The notes below the pieces were generated by a model. The model made no database searches and was not told the DNA's origin. It was given only the letters and a program-made list of their open reading frames with translations. Positions 9,050 to 20,030 of a stretch of 64,000 nt of DNA are shown piece by piece. Positions within the stretch are counted from its first letter, which is position 1, and each line of letters begins with the position of its first letter. The stretch is from Agarophyton chilense. Its lineage: Eukaryota; Rhodophyta; Florideophyceae; Gracilariales; Gracilariaceae. The stretch is from positions 496,001 through 560,000 of the forward strand of contig JARGXX010000099.1 of NCBI GenBank assembly GCA_030374765.1. The letters are read 5' to 3'. The position numbers were made by a program, and so were the translations under genes.

Positions 9050-10099
9050 TTAACCCTTCCGTACCCCAGAGCTACTTCCGTCTCTTTTAGCGAAGAGCAT
9101 CATCATCATCTGCATGTATGATTCACGCGATTTCTGGTCTTCTTTCCTCTGTAAACTAGCCTCTGTGCGTTCCCTCTCCCTTTTCTTTCGCTCCTCTTCT
9201 CTGATTACTGCACGGATTCGTGCTGCTTCTGATCTTCTTTCCCGATCGTCCTCTCGTTCCTGTGCCCTTCTTTCCCTTTTCTCCACCCTGAATTCTCTCT
9301 CTTGTAGCATAGATGATTTTAAAAGCTCCATTATGGAGTCTTCATCATCGAGAGAGCCGCGGTGGCTCTTCTTATGCCCCAAAGAAAATTTGGGAGCGGG
9401 GGGGGGGGTGTTTCGTGTAGGGCGCAACGACGGTTGATGTGTTGGAGGTTCATCATCTGCTTCGTCCTCGCTGTCCGCAACCTCAGCCCGATCAGACAAT
9501 AAATTATCCATTTCTCCAGCATCACCTTCCCCCATATCCACCCTAGCTGTCATATCCTGACAAATAGATTTAGCGAGAAGAACGGATCTCGGGATCCTCG
9601 GATCGCCCGTCGGTATCTTTTTGCGGTACAGCAGGGCAAATTTCCTGCGAAGGGAGTCTGTAGATCGGTTTTCATCAAGATACCTCGTTTTTTCTATCCT
9701 GGCGATCGAGTCCCACTCGTCAGCGCCGACAGCAAGGTGTTCTTGTAACACCTCTAAGAAACTTTCTAACTCTGTTTTTTTAAACGTAGATCCACGCCCA
9801 TCCCCCATGCCTGCCGTCTGATTAGCCCTTTTGCGCTTTCCTGCACGACCGCTGTCGTTGCCGGCCACCCCACGGCGGTTATCCTGTCTTCCGGCGGTCC
9901 GGCGGCGAACGGGTCCGGCGGCGCCCGCTGGAAGCCGCCCGTACCCGGCGGCGTTGACAGGGGTCCAGTTGATGCGCACGCTAGGAAAAGGCCGGGAATT
10001 GTCTGGCTGGGGGTGTCGGTGGCGGCATTCCATGGTCCATGGGCGGTAGCGGAGGCAGAAGCGGAAAAGTTGGAAGAAACTTTGCTGTTTGCAGCACAC
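9050..10099 (-). CDS. Myb/SANT-like DNA-binding partner of a Harbinger-type element
   Basis: 349 aa, intact. A Pro/Arg-rich N-terminus precedes a trihelical SANT-like domain at about 104-195 (TFKKTELESFLEVLQEH, then EWDSIARIEK, KFALLYRKKIPTGDPRIP). The Lys-Pro-Thr-Gly-type turn and following helix recall the plant/fungal DUF6818 group; this is family-level recognition only. A DED acidic linker and a long charged coiled coil (about 255-325, Arg/Glu-rich) follow. Harbinger elements encode such a protein to bring transposase to the ends. The start is uncertain: another frame (10440 to 9766) carries a Ser/Pro-rich stretch that could be the original N-terminus joined by a small indel near 9.9-10.1 kb. 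Confidence 0.65.
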   Translation of the reverse strand: MCCKQQSFFQLFRFCLRYRPWTMECRHRHPQPDNSRPFPSVRINWTPVNAAGYGRLPAGAAGPVRRRTAGRQDNRRGVAGNDSGRAGKRKRANQTAGMGDGRGSTFKKTELESFLEVLQEHLAVGADEWDSIARIEKTRYLDENRSTDSLRRKFALLYRKKIPTGDPRIPRSVLLAKSICQDMTARVDMGEGDAGEMDNLLSDRAEVADSEDEADDEPPTHQPSLRPTRNTPPPAPKFSLGHKKSHRGSLDDEDSIMELLKSSMLQEREFRVEKRERRAQEREDDRERRSEAARIRAVIREEERKKRERERTEASLQRKEDQKSRESYMQMMMMLFAKRDGSSSGVRKG

Positions 10100-10440
10100 T
10101 CACTGTCGCACTCTATTTCGTCGGGGAGTGGTGATTGAGACGGCGCGAAAGAGGGCGCTGAAGGGTGGACATGATCTACTTCATCGGTTTCAACAAAAGC
10201 CATTTGAGTGGAGCCTGTGTGCGCCTCGGTCTTTGAACATAGACTACGGGCGGAACAGGCACGAATTGTTGAGGGAAAGATGCGCAGGCTGGGACCGGAC
10301 CGAGGGGTGTGGAATTGGGGAGTTGCGAGGAGTACTGAGGGTGGGAACGAGAGAACTTCGGAGTTTGCAAGTGGTCGCCGTTCGGGTGATGTCCGGGCGA
10401 TGTGAGCAGGTCGGCTCTGGATCGCAATGTGCCTACACAA

Positions 10441-11323
10441 ATCAACCTCCGACGGTGCTGTGTGTCGTGCAAATCAGACATTTGTGCACACACAATCACG
10501 GGTAAATTGGTTGAAAATCAGCAATTTATGTAGGCCTACATTAAGTCCTTGTGTTTTCAGGAGTCTCCCAGTAACTGGACGCGAACCCTGCGTACGTATT
10601 TCATTCCAGGTGCAGCTAGACATGATGCTTGTGTGTGCAAAAGCTTGACCTCATGGTTTACGCCTTGCCTCCTGCAAGTCAAAGCGGGCACACGCACAAA
10701 CATGTTACCCAAAAAATATTTACTAAATGTTAGTCGTACACTGGGTTGAACCTGAAATTCAAAATACGTAATTGGTCCTACTCAATTTGGTACTTTGGTA
10801 CCCCTCACAGAAGATTTGTGAGGAACCAAATGATGGAAATCGTGCCAGGTGTGAAATCGTCGCACAGATTTGCTCCAGGACTCAAACCGCAAATCACGAC
10901 GCGGATTCCCTCGTTCGATCGGAAGAGAGATCGTTGACCGTAGTCTTTCCCTCTTCCAACCTCCACTCTTATCCAGACGGCGTACGTCCCTTTTCCTGGC
11001 CACATCCAAGAAAACCATGAATCTACCATCGTAAACTCGGCTGCAACTCGTGTTCTTTCAAGTTCAAACCGCATCCATCTTGCTTCCAACGATGCATCCC
11101 ACAACGCATGCAACTTGACGCACTAATCGCCCGCACCTACTGCGAGCCCATTAAAAAAATTAATGCCTTCCCCCGCAGTTTCGCCCGGGCATCCATGCCA
11201 AACGCATCCTCCCAGGCCCAACTCGGCTTTCTTTATACTGCGGCGTGACAATCAAAGATTTAGTGGAACATCTCCTAGCCTCCCGCCGACGACTCCAACT
11301 ATAAGCAAAACCAAAAAAGCCGG
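10441..11323. other. Spacer between the two Harbinger-like remnants
   Basis: No convincing gene. A 102-codon minus-strand frame at 10805-11113 is rich in Trp and Arg and could be a host exon fragment, but nothing in it is recognisable. The terminal sequences of both Harbinger copies probably lie here. Confidence 0.35.
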
Positions 11324-11912
11324 ATGAAGGCTGCTGAAAAACCACATTCGGCAGCCTCTTCCAGACAAACCTGGTTTAAAAATGCAAAAGTTTTGCATTT
11401 ACTTGACTTGATAGAAAATTACAGATCTTTTGTAGAAATGAGCGAGAAATGCCAAGCACTGAACGTGCGACACATTTTGCTAAAAAACGATGTACGTCCT
11501 GTAGCTTGAATAAGATGTTCGCGCCTTTATTTCGCAAACGAAGTTATACTGGCGATCCCGTATTCTTGATGATGTCAAGCGCGCCAATCGTCTTCGCCAG
11601 AATCTGACGGAGCTGGCCGAGATTGAGGATAGAAAGAATGTGGCACTAGTTGCAGACGAGGTGCTTTTACCTGACAATGGACACGATTCGGGCGGCGGGA
11701 TGAATCCAGATCAGTCTTCGGATCTAGAAGACACAAGTCGAGGATTTATTTCTGTAGGCCATTGCTCTGCAACGCCGATGTCTCCCGAAAGAAATCTGCT
11801 GCAGTGGTTTTTAATCCGGAAGCGTAAATCTGGACCGGGTGGGGATTTCAAAGATATTACAAAACTAATGACGGTTAATGAGCAGCGCCAATGCCAAGCA
11901 GACAAAAGCTAG
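11324..11912 (+). pseudogene. Frameshifted SANT-like gene of Harbinger-like element 2
   Basis: The start, WFKNAKVLHLLDLIEN, aligns with the SANT helix TFKKTELESFLEVLQEH of the gene at 9050-10099. After a frame change near 11.5 kb, FAPLFRKRSYTGDP matches FALLYRKKIPTGDP. After another shift, DDVKRANRLRQNLTELAEI and a Ser/Asp-rich linker continue to 11912. Downstream to about 12.07 kb a purine-rich, Arg/Lys/Glu-coding stretch resembles the charged coiled coil of the intact copy. At least two frameshifts make it a pseudogene. Confidence 0.6.
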
Positions 11913-12329
11913 CGGGGAAAAGAGCGAGAATACGAATGAAAGAGAAAAGAAGAAGAGAAACAAGATGAGCAGGAGCGTCAAAGGGAAAAATTGAGGCGTC
12001 ACTTACAATGTATGGAATCGTTTCTAATGATCTTTGAAGGAGTCGCGAAACAGGCGGATGACAAACACTAAACACAACTGCGGGCAAAATCTCTTCGTGC
12101 ATTAACTAGATTAATGTGTCTGGTAAGAAGATAGTTTGAGTCGCGGCTCAGATGTGGCATAAACGAAGATAATATCTGGTTGATACTCACTAAACTAGTT
12201 CGAAGATTAAACAAATGCACCGTACATAACAACAGTAGCCGTTTCTTTTCGTGTTCTTCGTAAAAAATACTGGTCTTTCATGCAAAAAAAATTTCCTTGA
12301 ATTGCCCGCATGTCCAATTCAGAGAACTT

Positions 12330-12595
12330 TCAAACTGCATTTGCTTGCCGTATCATAATTATTTCTCTCTCATCTTTTGCCTTTGTTTCATCCTGAGCCA
12401 ATTTTACCAGAAATGGGTATTGCTTTCTAGCGAAAGCAGAGTCTGCCACGCATCGACCTCCATGCTTCTCATAAAAATCTAACAGCTTGTCATACACCTC
12501 TCCCCATTCTAAAACAGATGAACCGTGCATACCGCCGGGGGCATGGAGAGCCCAAGCAATAAATAGCCCACTGGGAGAAAACATCAACACATTGG
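12330..12595 (-). pseudogene. Harbinger-like transposase, C-terminal part, cut by retrotransposon 1
   Basis: Minus-strand frame with NVLMFSPSGLFIAWALHAPG, GGMHGSSVLEWGEVYDKL and VADSAFARKQYPFLVKLAQ. These match the plus-strand remnant at 8402-8780. The second catalytic Asp (HDS in the other copy) is Gly here. Homology stops exactly at the left LTR of retrotransposon 1 (12596) and resumes to the right of its other LTR at 22743. Confidence 0.7.
12591..12595. repeat. Target site duplication, left copy (ATTGG)
   Basis: Identical to 22743-22747 on the far side of the element. Removing the element and one copy restores the Harbinger transposase frame. Confidence 0.9.
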
Positions 12596-13040
12596 TGTAA
12601 CGCAATGACTGGTAGGTCAGCGTGCTGGTCACCACCGGTGGTAGCGTGGTAGAGCAGGTCCTAAGGTTCGAATCCTTGACGGTGGCACTCCCAGAGTACT
12701 TGGTGCAATGGGCTGGCGTTTGCTGCGTAGTCCTACAGGTCGGAGCTACGGAAACGATGGCTTGAAGACCAATTGGTGGGAGTAATATACCAAAGAGGTT
12801 ATTTAGTATTCTAACGGTGCCTACCTTACTCTAAGGGAGAAGCGTCACTCGAGCAAAGTAAATAACAATGGCGAGGCGCTGGGATCTCCCTGTCACTGAA
12901 GTGTAAATCTATTACACTAATTAAAAAAAAGTAATAATCTGAATGAGCCCAGCTGAAGTCAGCCCGTCCACGTATCGAGTGTAAGATACCCCATGCCCCG
13001 GCGGCTTACAGAACTCAGCCTTAATCGTTGCTCCTTCATA
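12596..13040 (-). repeat. 3' LTR of retrotransposon 1 (445 bp)
   Basis: On the plus strand it starts TGTAACGCAATGA and ends CGTTGCTCCTTCATA. On the coding strand it therefore begins near TG and ends in CA. It aligns over its full length with 22297-22742 and 22888-23330. It contains a tRNA-like pair of motifs on the plus strand: GGTAGCGTGGTAGAGC and GGTTCGAATCC (12665-12675). Confidence 0.9.
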
Positions 13041-13055
13041 TATCTCCCTCTTTAG
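13041..13055 (-). other. Polypurine tract of retrotransposon 1
   Basis: On the coding strand the bases just before the 3' LTR read CTAAAGAGGGAGATA. The related CTAAGGAGGGGGATA precedes the 3' LTR of retrotransposon 2 at 51111, which fixes the LTR boundaries in both families. Confidence 0.8.
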
Positions 13056-13557
13056 AATTCGGCCGTCACGGCGAAGTCCAGATGGCCTCATGACTGACCC
13101 AGGGGACGCGAGCACTTCGTTGCTCCCAGTACCATTGGGTGCAACGGTGCATCGCTTCTTCATCGCCTGCCGGGATGCGCGAGCTGACCATTGGCCCCGA
13201 AAGGCAATTAATTTTCCTAAGGATTGAAACTGTCACGCGCTGTGAGCGCTGGCCATAGGGGCATCGCCGGCGTATTCCTGGATTCGCGTTGCTAATACGG
13301 TCTAATGTCTTCTTCCTTCGTCTCCATTCTTCCCTTGGCGACCCTCCGCGCTTCTTCCACCGTGGTGCACGTCTGTCAGTCCGTTCGTTTCAACTCCGTT
13401 ATTTCGTCTTTTCCTCGTGGTACCTTTCCATTGGTTTTGCGCGATGCCGAAATCACCTTACAAGCCCGCCAGATACGCCGTACTTTCCTCGGACTTTGTC
13501 GCCTCCACCGTCTCTGCCATCTATTTCCAGGCGGACCACCATGGGAGCAGCGGTAAT

Positions 13558-15510
13558 ATGACCTCAAACAACTCAGCGGGGAGCTCCTCGGGATACCAGG
13601 TGGCCTACGAGCGTCCGGGGGACCGCCATGACCATACCATCGGAATAAACCCGCGGGAAATGCGTCATGCCGTTCTTACGTCCTCAGTGGAAGAATACCA
13701 AACTTTTTGCCACATTTATCTCGACGCCCGAAGGTTTGCAAAGATACCCGACTTCCGGAGGGGCAGCAAGAATGCACGCAGCGTCTCGTGGTATAACCGA
13801 TGGTTTCATTTTCCTGTGGATCCGCGTTCGGCGACAAGATGTCGCACACTCGTTCAAGCGGACATGCCGTACGTTCGCTGCGAGGAAGAAGCAGACTACC
13901 AGTTCAGGGTAAACAAACTTCTTTCGGACCTATACACGGACTTCATTTTACCTCATGGGCGCTTTCCTCCGGCGGGTAACAAAATCCTGGCGCTTATGTG
14001 CTTTCGTCCGCCGTATGACCGCCCGTTTTTGATGTCCAATAAAATCCATTGGAACGATATGCACGAGCCCGATGGTCGTTTACGTCAATTCCTGTAGTTT
14101 TTCTTCTGCTGGTACCAAATAAAGTTTTATGACATGAGCGTCGACAAGCGTTCTCCGTCATATCTCTCGTTGCGCCGTGCGGATTAGAAACAATGGGCCA
14201 TGTACTGGCGTGTCTCGTCGCCTCTTTTGGTCCCCTCGCCGTCCGTGGTCGCGTATCATTCGTCCCAACTCATGGGTGACGACAATGACCGAAGGTATTG
14301 GTTTCCCTGGCAGGTACTCTTCGTCGAGTTCGGCGTGATGTCCCGTATGGCCTTTCTGGAGATCGCTAAATACGGAATCCGTGGTAATGTACGTTCAGAA
14401 GATTGGAGGGTATGGTACGACGAGAACATACCCGGTCCTCTAGTTCGTTTAGTTCCGCTTCCGGACTTCATGATCCGATTTCGAAGGAACCTGGGCATCC
14501 ATAATATCGTCTGTAGGACCCAGTTCGACGTCAAGGAGGCCGAAGCCCTTTTAGATCATGTCCTACAGGTTGAGTGGGGCAATACTTTCGGGTTCCTTTG
14601 GTATGACCACGTTACCGACTCGTTCACGCCGATTCCGCTATATCCGCAAGGTCCGGATGACGCTCGTGCCTATCCCGCCAAGCCTTTGAGGAATCAACCG
14701 TCGGACAACCCGAGGCGTCATGTGCCCGAATAATACCCGAAGGCCATTGGTTTCGATTCCCTGTGCTTCGAGTCTGATGTGGTTCCTGCTGGTATGTTTG
14801 ATGGAGAATCCTTCGGTGAAAATCCCTTCGTCCTACCCGTAAAGGGCGTTAATTCTCCGGTCGAGTCCGCGGTTGTGTTGCCGACCGCTTCCCCTTCTCC
14901 ACCTCCTCCGGGCGCTGCTCCTCATGATGAACACTCATATGAGCCGCCCTTTTCCAAAGTGGACATCCCTCCCAGCGAGGTTCCTATCGAGGCCGAAAGT
15001 CCTGTAGGTGATGCGCTGGCTCAAACGTCGACTGGGGGCGTCGACATCGCTCCGTCCCCTCCGTTGTCACAATTTCCCCCTTCGGTAACGTCTGCAGCAG
15101 CGGATCTTCCTCATGTCTGCCGTACCGTTGAAACCACTGCCTCGATGGATATTTCAAAAGTCCTGAGGGAAGCTTGCTCCTGGGCGCGTCGCTCGGCGCG
15201 CTACGCTGCAGTTGTCTAACAGGGTCAGAATCTAAAGACCGCCATGGTCAATGTCCTGTAGCAGAATGCCCAAGTGATGTCCCAGACGGTCAATGCCGAC
15301 TTGGATGACCGGTATGGTCTAAATTTGATTGACCGGGAGGCTTTTGATGGTGACAATAGTTCTTCAGGTGAATATCCGCCGAATATGCGTGTTAGGCTTG
15401 CTGAGACCGGTCCTAGTGATACAGTATGCTCCTCGGGTGACCCTAGTCCCGGTTTCGCTCCTGCAGGTTCCAATGAGGACGGCGAAGTTACTCCTGCGCC
15501 GCTTCAATGA
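13558..15510 (+). pseudogene. Antisense accessory gene of retrotransposon 1
   Basis: Runs opposite to gag-pol, between the chromodomain and the 3' LTR. The first part starts MTSNNSAGSSSGYQ (an upstream ATG at 13417 is also possible) and ends at 14097. After about 100 bp the second part (from 14200) runs to 15510, with in-frame stops at 14731, 15217 and near 15258. It includes VVAYHSSQLMGDDNDRRYW, LPDFMIRFRRNLGI and FGFLWYDHVTDSF, and ends in a Pro/Ser/Asp-rich tail. The family is not recognised. It is homologous to the antisense gene split between 50092-50871 and 31163-31972, so it is a genuine gene family rather than a chance frame. It is decayed here. Confidence 0.65.
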
Positions 15511-15630
15511 TTCCTGTTGATATTCGGAACGCCTTCGCGAACCTTGAGGACATGGCGAGGGCTGTTAGCTTTCTGCTAAATAGTGAAATAATTATATGCT
15601 TGTTCTTTTCCAAAGTTCCTCTTGTGTTCC

Positions 15631-18600
15631 TCAAACGTGCGTGCCCCGGAACGTCGTCCAACCTTGAGGGCGTCTCAGGTCTTTCTCAGGTATCGCCTGA
15701 GGACTGGATTTGTTCCCTGATGCGGGCACTACGACGAACCGTCGTGCTCCGGTGAACCGTCGTGTCGGGAGTCGTTTCGAGAGATGTTTTGGGATTATTC
15801 GGGCCAATGGTTGCCCCCTCCTGAAGGCTACGCTCCGTGCTGCCGATTTTGCGCTAATAGGGGACGATGAAATTAGCCGTAATGTTTTCAGGCTCTTGCA
15901 AAGTGTCTTCCTCAGGTGGGTAGCCGAACCAACGGACGCGATAGCGCATAGTCCATCTTCTCTCCAACAGGCGGAGATGATAGGCTCAATCACATATTCC
16001 GGTTGGTATTCATTCTCCGGCAGGAGAGTGTGGTCCAGATGGTCAAATCCATCGGAGTCAGGTGGAAGAGATGGGTCATCCTCATTGGTATTGACCATCT
16101 GGTCCATCGGGCTAATCGGGTCCGCGGGAAATGCCTTAGGGGTTGTGAGGACTTGAGCATCGAACTGAGGTCGTAGTGATTCCGTTGGGCCAGAAGACTG
16201 ATGCTTTGGGTATTTGGGGGAGCTAGGGGCTCGTTTCACCTGATCAATCGATATGGTGTCCTGTAGGCCGTCAATTACTAACGTAATAGTGTGTTGATTG
16301 GCCTTTAGAACAATGTAGGGTCCCGTAGAGCGGGGTGACAGCTTCCGCATAGTGTCCTCGAGTTCCTCACTGTCCTTCGGTGGCAGATCCAGGTAAACAA
16401 GGTCTCCTTTCCAAAACGTCGGTGCGTTCCAAACGGCTTTGTCGAAATTGACCTTGTAGCGTTGTTGGGCTATGGTCAGTACAGCTGTGGCCGATTGGAT
16501 AATGCGGTCAATGCGTCGGCCCGAGTAGCGCTTCGCCTCGGTAGGAGTCATTCCCTAGGTTATGTTCTGGGATATGATAGACTTCTGAAGGTTAACAGCT
16601 ATCGGCGGCGGCGATCTTGTTAGCGTCAAGTCGAAAGGCGTTGTCCCCGTGGAAGCGTGCACCTGCATGATGTAGGCATAAACCAGTGGCTCAACTTAGT
16701 CGTACCAGTCCAATTGGTGCTACGATACGTAGTGTGCCAATTAGTCCAGAAGGGTGCGGTTGAAGCGGTTGGCTTGGCGATTTGTCTGCGGGTTGTACGC
16801 CGTGGTCGTCACATGTTTGAGACCTAAGGTAGCACCAACGTGTGGGAAGAATTTGGATACAAACTGGCTGCCGTTCTCCATAAGGAGGTAGAGTGGCAAT
16901 CCATATGGATATACACAGTGGGACAAGAAGGCCGTAGCGGCATCCGTGGTTGTTGTCTTCCCTAGGGGTAGGGCTCGGGTAAGTTTGGTAAACCTATCGG
17001 ATATGACCAAAACAAATCGGTTCCCATGGGACGACTTAGGCAAAGGCCCAAGTAGATCCATTGCGAAAAATTCCATCGGATCTGCGGCGAGGAAGAGCTT
17101 CAATTTGGCCTCATGGGTGGCGCAAGACCCTCGGATTTGTGCGCACGATGTACCGTTCCGTGCGATTTGCCATAGGTCCTGCGCCATTAGGGACCAGCAG
17201 AAGAACTTCCTCAGGTTCTGGTACATTCGTCGGCCTCCAGGGTGACCAGCCAAGCGAGGGATATGGGCGATTTATAAGAATCGCGCCTTTAGCGAAGTTG
17301 GTATTACCCGTTGGAGTGCGCCATCCAGCGGTGAGCGGCGACATAGTAGTCTAAATCTATCATTGTGGAACAGGCATCCTGGAGTTCCTACCAATTGGGC
17401 TGTTTCCTTGCAGTACTGGTCTTGTACCTGCGCCTGTAGGAGTTCTTCAATAGTTATAGGGAGGAGCTCTTTTTCCGTCGGGGCTATCGCATTTATTTGA
17501 GGTGGTGTGGAATTGGGCGGGAATGTCTCCCAGTCTAATAGATATACTTCGTTCTCCTTTACTTCGGCATCATCCGATTGGAACTTATCCATAAGGTCAT
17601 CCGTTTCCGTATAGCTATGAGGTCCATCATCTGTAAAGGGGGTAGGAATGAGGTCGTCCAATGGAGTGTCATCAGTTCCGTCGGTAATGATTCGCGACAG
17701 GGCATCTGCTGCCTGGTGCTTGATGCCTGACCTATAGGTTATCTCGTAGTCATATTCTCACAGCCTGATGAGCCACCGAGCAAGACGACTTGATGCACCA
17801 TTCATATTGAGTAACGAGCTGAGTGAATCTTGGTCTGTCGTAATGGTAAACCTAGATCCCTCGAGATACGGACAGAGTGTCAATACGGACCATACGATGG
17901 CTAGACATTCTTTTTCGGTAGTGCTCTAGTTGTGCTCCGCCTTGGTGAGCGTTCTGCTCCAATATTCAATAGGTCGATAATCCTTCGGTGACTCCTGTTC
18001 CTGTAGCAATGCACATCCAACTTGGACATCAGAGGCGTCTGTATCCAGGACAAAGGGCCTGTTGGGTTTTGGTAAATCCAGTATAGGTGGGTTCAGTAAT
18101 TTGTCCTTTAGGGTCTGAAATGCCTTTCACTGGTCGTCGGTAAGGGCCCCAAACTCTGAAGTTTTTCCCTTCTTTAGCATTGCGATGAGCGGGGACGAGA
18201 TCATGGCGAACCCTTGGACGAAACGTCGGTAAACATTTCACGAGGCCACAAAGGATCGTAGTTCCGTGTGGGTCTTGGGAGGTTCAGCCTGACGGATATC
18301 ATTCGTGGTCCGTGTGGCTACCTTTAGCTTTCCTGGGAGGACGACGTGACCAAGATAGTCCTCCGAAGCCTGAAAGAAGGCGCATTTGCGGAGTTTCAGT
18401 GTTACTTCGGCGTCCTGTAGGATTTTTAGCATCTTTCGCACACGGCGAAGGTGTTACTTCACGGCCCGTGAGAAGATTATAATGTTATCCAAATATACCA
18501 GGGCGAATTCCTATTAGACTCTAGAGAGTATGATGTCCATTACCAGTTGGAAGGTTGCTGGTGCATTCTTTAAAGCAAGGGCATACGAGTGAATCTGAGC

Positions 18601-19903
18601 AGACCTTCATGGGTGGTGAAGATTGCCAGCGCTCTCGCATCTCCGTCCAAAGGGATTTGCCAATATCCGGAGTTTGCGTCCAGTGTGTTAAATATAACAG
18701 CTTCGCCTAAGAAATCCAGACACTCATCCATTCGGGGTGTTGGGTATGACTCCCTCTTGGTTAAAGCGTTCAGCTCCGTATGTTCGACACAGAACCTGAC
18801 GGAGCCATCCTTCTTCGCCACGAAGACAAGGGAATTTGCTCATCCGGATTGGTTAGGAGGGCACCGGCTCTATGACGTGAGCTTTGCGCATTTTGTCCAT
18901 CCGGTCGGCGACAATTTCCCTACCCTTCAGACCTGCACGGTATTGGTGCTGGAACTGTGGTCTAGCATCATCCTGAAGGTCAATGCGGTGTGTAGTGGCT
19001 TTGATTATGCCCAATCTATCTGATTACATGGCCTGGTTTTTCCTGAGAAGATCAAGTACCTCGGACCTATAGGATTCGAATTCTGCGCCGATAGCGACTG
19101 TCCCCTCCCAAGAGTCGTTGTCCTCGTCCGGAGTTGGCTTTGCAAAGTTATCCATTTGGGCCTCCATAATGGCCACAGGCGCAGGTAGAGTGATGCCAAT
19201 CATTGTACCTTTAGGTAACCGTACAGGTTTATCTCTAAAGATGCTGATTGTGCCCAAGAACGGCCTGTTGGGGCGGATGTCAATTACTCTATTGGCCATT
19301 AAGATAAAATGCTTTAGAACCGTTTTAGGATGGTTCTGAATCGTTACGAGACTTGAAGACTGGGAATGGAACGATACATTGATTTGGGTCATCGGGGGTA
19401 TCGCTATGCCTTTCGACAAGCAAACCCTATTGGACTTCGTGTTTTCGGAGATAACCGCTCGTTTGCGGTTAGCTTCTGGCCCTGGGGCGGAACCAGTTAT
19501 GGAGATAGAAGGCGCACGGGAAATGCGACTTTCCCAAGGCCTGCATAAATGTCCTTAATGTATCGATCGATTAAAGAAGTCGCTAGGATTGCCTCAGCGC
19601 CCAAGTTAGGACATACAAGGAACCACGTGGGGACTTTGAATTGTCCTAATTGGAGGTAAAGTGCTACTATTCCTTTAATGTCCATTGGTCTACGTGATGC
19701 ATCGGTAATCCTGGGGTCTTCCTTGCCTGAACGAAATCTTGCCAACCAAGTGGAAGTAGCTTAGGATGGACCGAATTGGGAACAGCGTCTGTGTCCAGTA
19801 TGGCTGTTGTCACTCGAGAGTTGTTGGGCCGAAGTTCCACGGTTACTAGAACTTTGTAATTCTCTTTCCTGAGAATACAGACAGGGTCGTTACTGTGTCC
19901 CAA
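15631..19903 (-). pseudogene. pol of retrotransposon 1 (PR-RT-RH-INT-chromodomain), decayed
   Basis: Read right to left. A protease remnant TTAILDTDAVPNSV (19.8 kb) has the DTGA core changed to DTDA. The RT segment VRFCVEHTELNAL with DANSGYWQIPLD (18.6-18.8 kb) is followed by a catalytic box reading YLDN rather than YLDD near 18.5 kb. Integrase pieces follow: FFAMDLLGPLP supplies a catalytic Asp, MENGSQF stands where the second Asp (DNG) is expected, and NPQTNRQANRFN stands where the catalytic Glu is expected. A chromodomain lies at about 15.88-16.0 kb (EYVIEPIISACWRED, then after a frameshift YRVRWFGYPPEEDT). Many stops and frameshifts. The chromodomain places it with chromodomain-bearing Ty3/gypsy elements, which target chromatin marks. 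Confidence 0.85.
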
Positions 19904-20030
19904 TTTGGTTCATACTGAGTGGCCCATTGTGGGTGGTTGGTATTGGGAGGTGAGAAGCTCTTTGGCTCATGACAGTTCATTTGGTTGAGGCAGGGGCTTA
20001 AAGAGGAATGATTTGCCTCGCGTCGACCCT

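Larger units (their letters stand above)
8234..10440. mobile_element. Harbinger-like element 1 (transposase plus SANT gene, convergent)
   Basis: Defined by its two convergent genes. Terminal inverted repeats and target duplication were not identified, so the ends given are only the gene limits plus a possible N-terminal extension. The second copy of the same two-gene unit lies 1 kb to the right in inverted order. Confidence 0.55.

Noticed and set aside
12639-12690. A tRNA gene or tRNA-derived SINE in the repeat at 12596
   Set aside because: D-arm-like and T-arm-like motifs are present, but the acceptor stems do not pair. The full 445-bp repeat is bounded by retrotransposon features (polypurine tract, primer site, target duplication), so it is an LTR.
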